A stretch of 64,000 nt of DNA, taken from the NCBI GenBank assembly GCA_033782935.1, contig JAWQEG010000491.1:248001-312000 (forward strand), in the 5' to 3' direction. Of the stretch, positions 31,081 to 40,994 are shown one piece after another. The stretch comes from Petrolisthes cinctipes (Eukaryota; Arthropoda; Malacostraca; Decapoda; Porcellanidae). The position numbers and the translations under genes were made by a program. A model generated the notes under the pieces. The model saw only the letters and a list, made by a program, of their open reading frames with translations, searched no databases and was not told the DNA's origin. The number at the start of each line of letters is the position of its first letter. Position 1 is the first letter of the stretch.

Positions 31081-34000
31081 TTCCCAAAAATCAGTACTAA
31101 AGTAACACCGTTCAAGGTCCTTCAGTGGAATTGCCGTGGCTTGCGTGCTTCTTGGGAGGAACTGCGCATTCTTCTCTCTAGCTTCTCTCCTGCATGTGTT
31201 TCTCTCCAAGAGACAATACTTGGGGACTACATTCCTGCCAGTCCTCCAGCATACTCAGCATTTTATTCCAATTCATTTGAAAGGGCAGGGTCATCATGGT
31301 GGCTCTGCCATCCTAGTTCGCCGAGATATTCCATGCACGAGCATGGAGCTTGACACTCCGCTCCAGGCTGTTGCAGTTAAGGTTTTTATGGACCGCCCGT
31401 ACACTGTATGCAGTCTATACCTTCCTCCCAGTGTTACAGTTGAGAGGGGTGATCTCAACCATCTTGTACGGGACCTTCCATCTCCCTTTATTTTATTGGG
31501 TGATTTTAATGGTCGTCATCCTCTGTGGGGTGACAGTTAGGTCAACCCCAGGGGTGTTTTATTGGCTTTTTTTATTGAGGATGAGGGATTAGGGGTTTTA
31601 AATACGGGAGATGTGACACATTTTAATAGCCCTACTGGGACTTTTACCGCCATTGACATTTCCCTTTGCTCACCCAGTGCTCTATTGGATTTTACTTGGA
31701 GAGTGTTGCCTGACTTATATGGCAGTGACCATTTCCCTATACTTTTAGAATGTAACAGGTACGAACCACAGTCTCGTCTTCCTAGGTGGAAATTAGAGAA
31801 GGCTGACTGGCAGTTTTTTAGAGAGCTAACTTCTTCGGTCTCTTCAGTAGCCGATTTCGGTAGCTCTGACGAGGCTGTAACATATTTCACTGATATGCTC
31901 CACTCTGCTGCTCTCAACTCTATCCCTAGAACTTCTGGCTACTTTCCCAAACGTCCTGTCCCTTGGTGGTCACCAGTCTGCACCACTGCTGTGCGGGAGA
32001 AGCGCGCTGCTTACTCTCGCCTTCGTCGCAATCGTGGGGACCCAACTCTTTTAGAGGACTTCCGACGGGCAAGGGCTCGGGCTAGACGAGTTTTAAAAGA
32101 GGCCCGACATGCATCTTGGAAGGCCTATGTGTCTTCAATTAATACTAAAACTCCACTCACCCAAGTGTTCAGGAGAGTCCGTAAGATGGCGGGGAAGTTT
32201 TCTCCTAGTTCTCCACCTGTACTTAAGGTCAATGGAATTAAGATCATGGATGGTTTGACAGTGGCCAATACCATGGCAGAGGCTTTTGCTAAGGTCTCCA
32301 GCCGTGACTCTCGACCTCTGGCTGTCAGGCATGAGTTAAGAGCCAAGGAGCGTACAGTCCTGGATTTCACAGGGAACGAGAATGAAAGTTATAACCATAT
32401 ATTCACCCTGAGAGACCTGCATTCTGCTCTCTCTCTCTGCGGCGACACTTCTCCTGGGCCAGACAACATCCCATATGCAATGTTACGACACTTGGGTGAG
32501 GAAGCGATCTCATTTCTTTTAGCTGTATATAACAGAATCTGGCTGGAGGGTGTCTTCCCTTCTGGGTGGAGGGTTGCTACCATCCTTCCTTTTCTCAAGC
32601 CGGGCAAGGACTCTGGTGTTGCCCTCAATTATCGACCAATTGCCTTGACCTCCTGTCTCTGTAAACTATTTGAAAAGATGGTGAATGTTAGACTGGTATA
32701 CCTCTTGGAACGGGGTGATTTTCTGTCTCCGTCCCAGTCTGGCTTTCGTAAACACCGTTCCACTGCATATGCTCAGGTCAGGTTGGAAGGTGCTGCATGT
32801 GAGGCCTTTGCACGACATCAACACCTTGTCTGTGTATTCTTTGATTTAGAGAAAGCCTATGACACTACATGGCAATATGGCATCCTGCAGCAACTCCATT
32901 TATATGGCCTGCGGGGTCGCCTTCCACGCTTTCTTAAGGAGTTTCTCAGTGGTCGCAGTTTTTCTGTGAGGGTTGGTACAACCCACTCAGTATCTGTTGC
33001 ACAGGAGGAGGGTGTCCCCCAGGGAAGCGTCCTCAGTGTCACATTGTTTGCAATAGCAATTAATGCCATTGCCTCATCCCTTCCAGACGGTATAGCTAAC
33101 TCGATGTACGTTGACGACCTAGCAGTCTGGTTTGCTGCTTCCCGTATGTCACTGGCGGAGCGGCGCATGCAGCTTGCCCTTGACAGGGTGTCACGTTGGA
33201 CTGGTTCTCATGGGTTTCGATTTTCTCCTTCCAAGACAGTTGCTATGCACTTCTGCCGCATCCGAGGCGTCCACCCGGATCCGGACTTATTCATGTATGG
33301 TCATCGGATACGATGTGTCGAGGAGACTCGCTTTTTGGGTCTCCTTTTTGACAAACGTTTGACTTGGGTTCCCCACTTACGTACACTTAAGGTCTCTTGC
33401 CTCAAGGCTCTTAACCTGTTGAGGGTCCTGAGCCATACATCCTGGGGGGCTGATCGGGCCACCCTCCTCTGCCTATACCATGTTCTTATTAGGTCAAAAC
33501 TCGACTATGGGTGTGAGGTGTACTCTTCTGCCACCGATGCCCGTCTCAGAGTTTTAGACCCTGTTCATCATGCTGGAGTACGTCTGGCGACCGGAGCCTT
33601 TAGGTCGTCTCCAATCCCCAGTCTCCTGGTGGACGCTAATGAGCCACCTCTTGATCTCCGTCGTCAGTCCTTGATGGTTCGTTGTTGGCATCGATTACAT
33701 CGACTTCCTGACTCCCTACCTTGCTTGGCGGTGTCATCTGATATCATGTCTCAGTACTACCTTTTACATTCTCGTGCACCATGGCCCTTTGGCTTCCGGG
33801 TCAGGAAGGCTATGGAGGAGATGGGCATAGAGGACTACCAGATTTGTCCTGTGAGGGTCCCCAGGGTGGCTCCATGGCTTCTTCCAGAAGTTTTCCCCTG
33901 CACCTGCTTTACAGACAAGAAGGAATCTCTTCCTCCTCCAGTGGCTCGTTCCCTCTTTTTAGAACATGCCTTCACTCACAGGGAGTCCCTCCCTGTGTAC

Positions 34001-34825
34001 ACTGATGGGTCAAAGTCTGATGCTGGAGTTGGCTTTGGAGTTGTCTTTCCTGACTTTTGCCGTGGAGGCAGGCTCCCTTCTGTCATGTCCATTTTTACTG
34101 CGGAGCTCTCGGCCATTTTATATACCCTCCAAGTGATTTTTACTCTCCCTCAACCTTCGTTTACTATTTTTAGCGATTCCTGTAGTGCCTTGCAGGCCTT
34201 GTGCAATTTTAACTCTTCCCATCCCCTGGTGTTGGCCATTCTTGAGTGGCTTGTCCTCCTGGGTCGTCGTGGCCGGAAAGTCACTTTTTGTTGGGTCCCG
34301 GCCCATGTGGGTGTTGATGGGAATGAGCGGGCTGACGCCCTGGCTAAGGCTGTGGTCTCCAATTCCCGGCCTCCTGCCAGGCGTCATCCTGTTCCTGCAG
34401 TGGACCTTCGACCCTACATAGATGCTACCGTTCGTTCCTGCTGGCAGGACAGATGGGACGCCGTCGGGGCTAACAAGCTCTGCGACATCCGCCAGCGTCT
34501 TGGTTTGTGGAGCTACAGTGGCCTGTCCCACCGGTGGGAGACAGCTCTTGTCCGTCTCCGCATTGGCCACACATTATTGACTCATGGCTTTTTAATGGAG
34601 AGGGCTCACCCTCCCTACTGTGATGATTGTCTTGTCCCTTTGACAGTACGGCATCTTATTGTCGAGTGTCCCAGCCTTGGGGACCTTCGTCGTAGGCACC
34701 TCTCCGAGTACCGGAAGGGTGACGGTTCTTACAGTCTCTCCCAGGTGCTCGGGGAGGAGGCTTGTAGTGTGGGAGGGAACACCCTCTCCTATGTGGAGGA
34801 GGCTGGCCTTCTCCAAAAGTTGTGA
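31081..34825 (+). pseudogene. LINE copy 1 ORF2 (endonuclease, RT, RNase H)
   Basis: The endonuclease begins LQWNCRGLRASWEEL, with LQET, GDFNGRHPLWG and SDHFPI. A frameshift near 31283 and a TAG at 31538 break it; the copy at 60 kb reads Ser there. RT (from about 32400) has LSPSQSGFRKHRST, FFDLEKAYDTTW, EGVPQGSVLSVTLF and the catalytic SMYVDDLAVW. A C-terminal RNase H has YTDGSKSDAG, TAELSAI, SDSCSALQAL and WVPAHVGVDGNERADALAK, then a Cys-His motif (CDDCLVPLTVRHLIVEC). There is no ATG near the start, so translation would need reinitiation or frameshift from ORF1. Confidence 0.92.
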
Positions 34826-35105
34826 ATTTTATTATATTTATGGCTTCTTAGATAGTTCAACGTTTTCTTATCTTTTATATATTTTACTTGAATTAGTCAG
34901 GTTTTTTTTTTTAGTATAAATGTGCCTTTTAGTTTGTATGTTCTTTTATTCATGCTGCCTATCCCTTTCGGGGTGGAGAAGTCTGTTTAGTTTGTGTAAA
35001 TATTTTATTAATGATGTAGATGACTACTTTGTGTTGGGTGGTATATGACCATAGCTGTTGCGCCGCCAAATGCCTCATGGCATTTCTAAATCAATCATTT
35101 CTAAA

Positions 35106-35600
35106 CCTTGTGTGTGTGTGTGTGTGTGTGTTGGGGGGAGAGGAGGGAGGGCGCCTGGTAGGGTGAGGTCAGGACTCCAATGAATGTAAGGATTAATGGC
35201 AGGTGTAAGTAGGGAAGGGCTATGACTTTGTGTGTGTGTGTGTGTGTGTAGAAGGAAGATGTGATAGGATTTTGTATGTGGTGAACATTTTCTTCTGCAA
35301 AGTACGAATTTACGTAGAAAATTATTTTCTTCTCACGACTATGGAGCCAGTGTGGGTGGTGAGCAGGGGATGTTCTTCCTTCCATTGTGGAGTCTAAAGG
35401 AGAAGTGACCTGACTGACCACATTAATTTCCTGGCCTCTCTCTCACCATTTAAAGACTATATTTATAGAATCAGTGCACCACTGTACGAAAACGTTGCCA
35501 TTTTGGTGTGGTTTTTGATAGTGATGTGGGTTGGAAAGCCAAATGTGGCAGCACTGCTTGGGGGGAAATCCCCGATTCGGCCCCACCTAAACCGCCAGTT
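35106..35600. other. Right remainder of the TIR element
   Basis: Two GT tracts (35110-35129 and 35230-35248) and no ORF. Part of the 28316-35616 element downstream of the LINE. Confidence 0.6.
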
Positions 35601-35618
35601 TCCTAGTGGTTGACTATA

Positions 35619-36398
35619 GTGGTGGTGGCTAACACGTGGGAGGAGCATGTGTCAAGACTTCAGTGTCTGTTCAAGAAGCTACAGGATGCAGGATTGACCA
35701 TCAACCTAGCCAAATCAACTTTCGGCAGAGGCACGGTAACATATCTGGGTCATACAGTGGGTCAGGGAGTGGTGAGACCCAAGTCAGCGAACGTGGAAGC
35801 TATCCTGTCCTTCCCAACTCCGTCTACTCGCAAAGAACTCCTACGCTTCCTTTGTATGGCGGGGTTCTACAGACGCTTTTGCAGTAACTTCTCAACCTTC
35901 GCTGCACCACTGACTGACCTCACAAGCTCCTCGGTTCCCTTCCAATGGAATGACGTGTGTAACCAGTCCTTTGCACGCCTCAAGACCCTGCTAGCTTCTC
36001 ATCCTGTAGTGCATGCCCCAGACTTCTCTCAACCTCTTCACCTTCAAATAGATGCAAGTGGAGTTGGAGTTGGTGCTGTCCTCCTTCAACATGACCCCGT
36101 GAGTGGAATACTTCATCCAGTAGCCTATCATTCTGCTAAACTGAAGAAACACCAGATCGCTTACTCAACAATTAAAAAGGAGGCACTAGCTCTGATATCT
36201 GCCCTACAGAAATTCCAATGCTACTTACGACACGCACCACACACAACACTGGCATTCTCAGACCATAACCCCCTGGCCTTATGGACACAACACTATAACC
36301 TCGTTGTGAAGCATATTAAAGGGGTGGACAACATCATCGCAGATTCTCTGTCCCGCTCTCCAATCTCTGATCCCGAAGATACTTCACCTCTTTCGTGA
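35619..36398 (+). pseudogene. Gypsy RT thumb and RNase H
   Basis: Continues the split RT: VVVANTWEEHVSRL, TINLAKSTFG, VTYLGHTVGQG and the FLCMAGFYRRF connection. RNase H then shows LQIDASGVGVGAVLLQ, YSTIKKEALALISAL, FSDHNPLALW and VDNIIADSLSR. The frame is open to the stop at 36398. It ends about 25 bp before the 3' LTR, so there is no env-like ORF. Confidence 0.9.
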
Positions 36399-36412
36399 GT
36401 ACTACAGAGGTC

Positions 36413-36425
36413 TTCGACGGTGGGG
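36413..36425 (+). other. Short polypurine tract
   Basis: The purine-rich stretch gacggtgggg abuts TGTTACGG of the 3' LTR, the expected plus-strand primer site. Confidence 0.55.
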
Positions 36426-36994
36426 TGTTACGGTTCTGCGAACCTATCTCGTGAAACACCAAGATCGACACACACACACACAACTGGAATTTCCCTCGTT
36501 CCCTCGTTTAATCTATTCCTCCAATCAACATTTGCCAAAGCGATTCCCCTCTTCACCCCTCCAAGATTTCGGACGGTATAAAAAGGGATTCAGCCGGTAG
36601 AAAAGTCAGCACATCCTACAGCGAGCTTGACTCTCACACACACACTCCTGCCAAGACTCCCTGCCAGCCCTTGAGTATTTCTACTATTTTCCTCTTTGTT
36701 CCCCTTATATTCTGTGTTCATTACCGTTCCTCCACATATAGGTTACTAAGGTGTATTTAGGGTATAATATTATGTTTAGGATATAATTTACTGTATAGGT
36801 TAAATGTGAATCTTGTGGTAACATTATTATGTTGTCCAATGTCTGTAACTTCTGTATATAGTTTGCTTTTATATATAATTAAACCGTTATTCAGCCCTTC
36901 ATTTACAAGTATAAATCCGAACCTACTCTTAAGTTTTGTCACGTGGAAGTCATCTGGGCTCTATGACTTAATTATAGCTAGACCTAAGCGTGAA
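36426..36994 (+). repeat. 3' LTR of the Gypsy element
   Basis: About 98.6% identical to the 5' LTR by eye; followed by AATAT (36995-36999). Confidence 0.92.
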
Positions 36995-36999
36995 AATAT

Positions 37000-37520
37000 T
37001 AAATAACTTCTTCTTTTCAGGTTGGTTAACACTGTTCCACCATCGCTGGAGCAACCCGTCGTGGCAGGTTGAGTGAGTGTGAAACCTATACATTTGTTTT
37101 GACCCACTGTCCTGGCTAATGTTGTATTACTAAGGCGATTTGCTGTTGTATTTCAGGGTACTGTAGTGTTGTTGTTGTTGTTTGTTTGTTTGTTTCAGAG
37201 TAGTTAGTTTTGTTGTTGTAGTTGGATATTTGTTGTTTTTAGATGCCCCCTGCTTGGAGCTCTATATTCTCTCTATTTATTGTATTGTATTTTGGTAGGC
37301 ACACACACGGTTAGGTAGGTCTAGGTAGGGGCATGTCCAAGTACTGGGGGCTGTTTGTCTGGAAATGCCAGGCACGTAGCCACTCCCTTCCCCTATAAGA
37401 ATAATAATATTGCCAGGTTACAGTTGGGGTTCAAGGTATGGAATAAATATAACTGCTTTGTTTTTCTTCTTCTCGGCAGGTGAAGATTATTTCGGTGTCA
37501 CAGGAGGCTTTTAATTATAA
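37000..37520. other. Unassigned region after the Gypsy
   Basis: TTG/TGTT-rich tracts (37160-37200). A polypyrimidine-AG at 37006-37020 looks like an acceptor but no convincing exon follows. Confidence 0.4.
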
Positions 37521-37523
37521 AGG

Positions 37524-39040
37524 GATAAGGATGGTCAGTGAAGGAGAGATGGGAAGGATGGAGGATGATCAGTGAAGGAGAGATGGGAAGGATGAAGAAT
37601 GGTCAGTGAAGGAGAGATGGGAAGGATGGAGGATGTCAGTGAAGGAGAAATGGGAAGGATGGAGGATGGTCAGTGAAGGAGAGATGGGAAGGATGGAGGA
37701 TGGAGAGATGGAAAGGATAGTATGAAGAAAGATAAGGGTGGCAGGAGAGATGCAAAGAGTGGCTGAGAAGTGGGAAAGATGAAGGATGGCCAAGTGAGGG
37801 AGATATGGGATAAAGGATGGTTAAGTGGAGATGGAAAAATTGAAGGATGGTCGGACGAAGGAGAGGCAGGATGAAGGATGGCTAGACGAGGGAGGGACAG
37901 GATGAAGGATGGCTAGACGAGGGAGGGGGAGGAACAGGATGAAAGATGGTCGAACGAAGGAGAGACAGGATGAAGGATGGCTGGACGAGAGGGAGAGATG
38001 TGATGAATTTGGCCAGAGTGGAAGGGAAAGAGGGAAATATTGAAGGAAATAGAGGGGATCAGGAAGGGAAGGAAAAGGGAACTAAGGTAAAGATGGCCAG
38101 ATTCGGTGAGGGATGTGTGGAGAAGATGGGTAGTGTAGGGAAGAGATTGGCAGAGAGAAATTTACAAGCTTGGATGGGACTGGATGAGTGATGACCAGAG
38201 TGGGAAGGGAATTGGTCTGAGGAAAAAAGAAAGCCAGGGTTGGACAGGGAAACAAACATTGAGGAAAGATGGACAGAGTGGAGGAAGGAAAGACTAAAAA
38301 TAGTGAGGAGGGAGGTAAGGAAGGGTGGGATTGAGGGACAAAATTGGCCAGAGGGATTAAGGAAAGAGGTGGCCAGTGGTATATGCATAACAGTAGTAGC
38401 GATAAACGTTGGTGGTGGATGAAGTGAAGAGAAGTTGTCGAATGTTTCAAGATGTTGTGTGAATGTGTGTGTTAAGACAGAATGCCATTTTAAGGGGTGG
38501 GGTGGAGTAATGTGGGTCCTGATGGGATAGTATGATGTGGGATGGGATGGAGGAGTGATAATTATGGGGTGGTATGGATGAAAAATGCTGGTGTCCCAAA
38601 GGGTATGGAAGGGAGTGGACAGGCATGGATGGAAGGGTACAAGAATAGTGTGGTTGACAGCAAAGATATGGGTTGTGAAGTATGCTTGGGTCTGGTCGTA
38701 TGCACAAGTCAACGTGCACACCAAAATGGGAAGAAGGGAAATGAGAAAGTTTTGGGAAGATGAACGACAGTTTGGGAGGACTTGAAAGGAGATATATAAT
38801 AGCGTTGGGTGATATGAATGAAAGGGTTGGAAGTGAGAATGATGAATTTCTGGAATTCATATAAAATACCTTCTTTGAGCACAAGATGATCCACAGGAGA
38901 AGGAAGAAAGGAAAGCAGGGACGGTAGAGAGAGAGAGAAGGGAGAGATGGTGGAGAGAGTGAGAGGAGGAAGAGATGCATGGTTGAGAGAGAGAATAAAG
39001 GGAGAGATGGTATGAAGAGAGAGAAGGTGTCGAGCCCGTC
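37524..39040. repeat. Purine-rich tract with about 34-bp degenerate repeats
   Basis: 37524-37700 is a tandem unit (aggatggtcagtgaaggaga) that decays to GGA/GAA-rich sequence until about 39040. The strand asymmetry explains the long Ser/Pro/His-rich minus-strand ORFs. Confidence 0.8.
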
Positions 39041-39072
39041 TCACGCCATTAACCTGCCCATGTCGGATTATC

Positions 39073-39104
39073 CAGGGTCCATAGAATATTCTATGGATCC
39101 TGGG
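39073..39104. repeat. 32-bp near-perfect palindrome
   Basis: ccagggtccatagaat followed by attctatggatcctgg; a short cruciform-capable site. Confidence 0.8.
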
Positions 39105-39193
39105 ATTATCCATGCCTCCCCTGTGACCACGACCCCTGCCTCAACACCTACTCCCGCCCCTACACACGCTGCCACCTGCCTAGATACAACTAA

Positions 39194-40010
39194 TGCTCGG
39201 TTTACATTAGCCAGTATGTACGGATCCGAGATCCGTCAACGACGTCACGAACGGCCGTGTATATGTGAACCGGGGCTCTTCTACCATCCCAGGCGAGACA
39301 TGGAACGGATCCAGCAAAGATGAACTCATGTCATCTTTTACGGAAGCACGGCGGCGGTGTTGTCCGTGTATAATATTGTTGACTTTTCATCATATCATGA
39401 AAATATGAAATTGAAATATTTGTGCACAAATAAAGGTGTAAATTTATTCAAATATTATAATTATTAACTTGTATTTGTTAAATGCACATCAATTTCTGTG
39501 AGGATAAAAATTTTGTTGATGGATACTGCAAGCACAGCACCACAGCATCGGTCCAGTTGTAAACAAAACAATGTAAGAATTGGAGCAGACAGTGAATTAC
39601 ACCATTCCCCTGCTATATTAACACCAACTATAGTTATCAGGTATGATAATACGTTTTATGCCAAAGTATATATATGGCGTGAATAATTAACAGATATATA
39701 TATATATTATGCCATAGTACATAAATATTATTATAGATTTGATAACTCTAGTCTAAAGTTAATTTTTTTTCTAGTAACCATTCTTCATTTTACTTTTGCC
39801 TCTTATTTCCAGAATGTCGTCTCCCGACCAGGACGAAACTCTTATCAGCATGGTGGGCGAGTATCCTTGGATATAATTATGATACTGCCCAAACAAACGG
39901 CTCCGTAGCGCAGGACGGAGCTTATCTCCTCAGTAGCCTTTCCTCCGTACAGTTCGTAACGTCATTAATGGATGTCGGATCCGTACATACGGACTAACGT
40001 GAACCGGGCA
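39194..40010. mobile_element. PIF/Harbinger-type MITE (817 bp), TAA TSD
   Basis: Ends TGCTCGGTTTACATTAG and CTAACGTGAACCGGGCA. The TIR continues through gtatgtacggatccga and acgacgtcacgaac (about 75 bp). The 3-bp TSD TAA (39191-39193, 40011-40013) is typical of PIF/Harbinger. No transposase inside. Confidence 0.75.
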
Positions 40011-40285
40011 TAACTAGCTGTGTTTGTCCCCTTAGACAACCAAATACGAAGCGAGACAGGAGACTGCACGCAGAACCTACCTACCAATAATAACTTCCAA
40101 CAGTTACCAGGTATTGGCGGAGCCCACAAAGGAGGAGGAAGAAACTCTATTAATTGGGGACTTCATAATCCGTGGTCAACTGAAAGAGTTCTGTGGAAGA
40201 GCCCCGAATAACCGTAAACGTTATTGCAAGGCCAAGAGATATACTAAAGAGATATACTTAAACGTATAACTTACGTAAAAAGACG

Positions 40286-40882
40286 TTTCCTCTTCCTTTA
40301 GTGAGGACCATCAACAAATGGGTCTCAAATCTTGCAGTGGAACCTGGGATATTAGAATCAGTTTTGTGACTGCTAAAACATAAGTCAGACACAATGACTG
40401 AGAGAGATCGTCTTTGTACCTTGTTCTTGGATGAAACTTCCGTGTGTTCTCAGTGAGAGTATGACAAATCAACAGGAATTATTTACGATTCAAAGCATAA
40501 TGTAATGTGCTTTATACTGAGAGGATTGACATCACCTTGGAAGCAGCTTCCATATTACGATTTTGATGTTCGTGTGACCAAAGAACACCTCTTAAAGGCT
40601 ATGGAACAAGTAGAAGCTGCTGGTTTTGTTATTGTTGCCATGGTAAATGACACAGCCCCTACAAATATTCAGTTGTGGAACAATCTAGGTATATTGATTG
40701 AACAAATTTCATTTTCAAACCCAGCTGCTCCACATCATGTTTTTGTATTCGCTGATCCACCTCACCTAATAACACTTGTAAGAAATATCTTGCTGGACCA
40801 TGGATTTCAGTTAACAGGGGACAAGAGTGTCAACAGCGATTGTCTTAGGGAACATGTGTACAGAAATACAAAATATTTATAA
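40286..40882 (+). pseudogene. P-superfamily transposase relic (catalytic region)
   Basis: One frame with two in-frame TGA codons: FPLPLVRTINKWVSNLAVEP, ILESVL, LCTLFLDETSV (first catalytic Asp region), FILRGLTSPWKQLPYYDFD, AMVNDTAPTN (second Asp region) and VFADPPHLITLVRNILLDHG. This order is that of P-element/THAP9-type transposases. It ends early at 40882, before the C-terminal Glu region, and no THAP finger lies just upstream. Not functional. Confidence 0.8.
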
Positions 40883-40994
40883 CCTACATATCGTTTTTCT
40901 GCCAAACATATAGAAGTGCAAGGAGTAAAAAGGATAAATTTCCAACTATACTCCGTTTACTTTTACTTGTCCAGCCGCTCGACCGAGGTCCTTG

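Larger units (their letters stand above)
28633..35105 (+). mobile_element. Full-length LINE, I-superfamily type (copy 1)
   Basis: A 13-bp TSD CCTTGTGTGTGTG at 28620-28632 and 35106-35118. The 5' UTR is GC-rich (28633-29086). Two ORFs: ORF1 with CCHC knuckles, and ORF2 with APE endonuclease, RT and RNase H. The 3' tail ends gcatttctaaatcaatcatt tcta. A second copy is on the minus strand at 56.5-62.5 kb. Endonuclease-RT-RNase H order with CCHC ORF1 fits the I superfamily; the exact clade is not assigned. Two nonsense codons and one frameshift make this copy inactive. Confidence 0.92.
28316..35616. mobile_element. TIR DNA element (TA target) inserted at YLDD; itself split by a LINE
   Basis: Ends TAGTCAACCAC ... 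GTGGTTGACTA with TIR similarity over about 90 bp (aaggaaactggc, gtaggtggggc, agc-ctgccacat). The duplicated TA lies at 28314-28315 and 35617-35618. Removing the element joins CTGGACGACCTA to GTGGTGGTGG, that is YLDDL-VVVANTWEEH, the expected RT sequence. Without the LINE it is about 0.8 kb and non-coding. Family undetermined; the TA target suggests Tc1/mariner-like mobilisation. Confidence 0.85.
22934..36994 (+). mobile_element. Ty3/Gypsy LTR retrotransposon, Gmr1-type gene order (with nested insertions)
   Basis: Bounded by LTRs at 22934-23501 and 36426-36994 and by the likely 5-bp TSD AATAT (22929-22933 and 36995-36999). The order read along the plus strand is gag, CCHC, protease, integrase, reverse transcriptase, RNase H. 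Integrase upstream of RT is the Copia-like order known among Ty3/Gypsy elements in the Gmr1 group; ordinary Gypsy has IN last. The GPY/F end of IN and the start of RT lie in one uninterrupted frame (27412-28287), so the order is native and not a rearrangement. Without the insertions the element is about 6.3 kb. It is defective. Confidence 0.92.

Noticed and set aside
34118..34570. Minus-strand ORFs of 70-150 codons opposite LINE RNase H (and the same at 57000-57452)
   Set aside because: Antisense shadows of a GC-rich coding region; both LINE copies show them for the same reason.
28633..35105. LINE copy 1 as an active element
   Set aside because: TAG in ORF1 (29303), a frameshift near 31283 and TAG at 31538; the other copy has normal codons at the stop positions.
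22934..36994. Two separate Gypsy insertions explaining the IN-before-RT order
   Set aside because: IN C-terminus and RT are in one continuous frame, RT and RNase H rejoin when the TIR element is removed, and a single LTR pair with matching 5-bp flanks encloses everything.
38059..39113. Long minus-strand ORFs (up to 221 codons) rich in Ser, Pro, His, Phe
   Set aside because: They lie opposite a purine-rich tract, overlap each other in several frames and show no domain; purine strand bias removes stop codons.
40286..40882. TGA recoding as selenocysteine in the P-type frame
   Set aside because: Two TGAs at positions not expected to be Cys/Sec, no SECIS seen, and the protein is truncated; ordinary nonsense decay is simpler.
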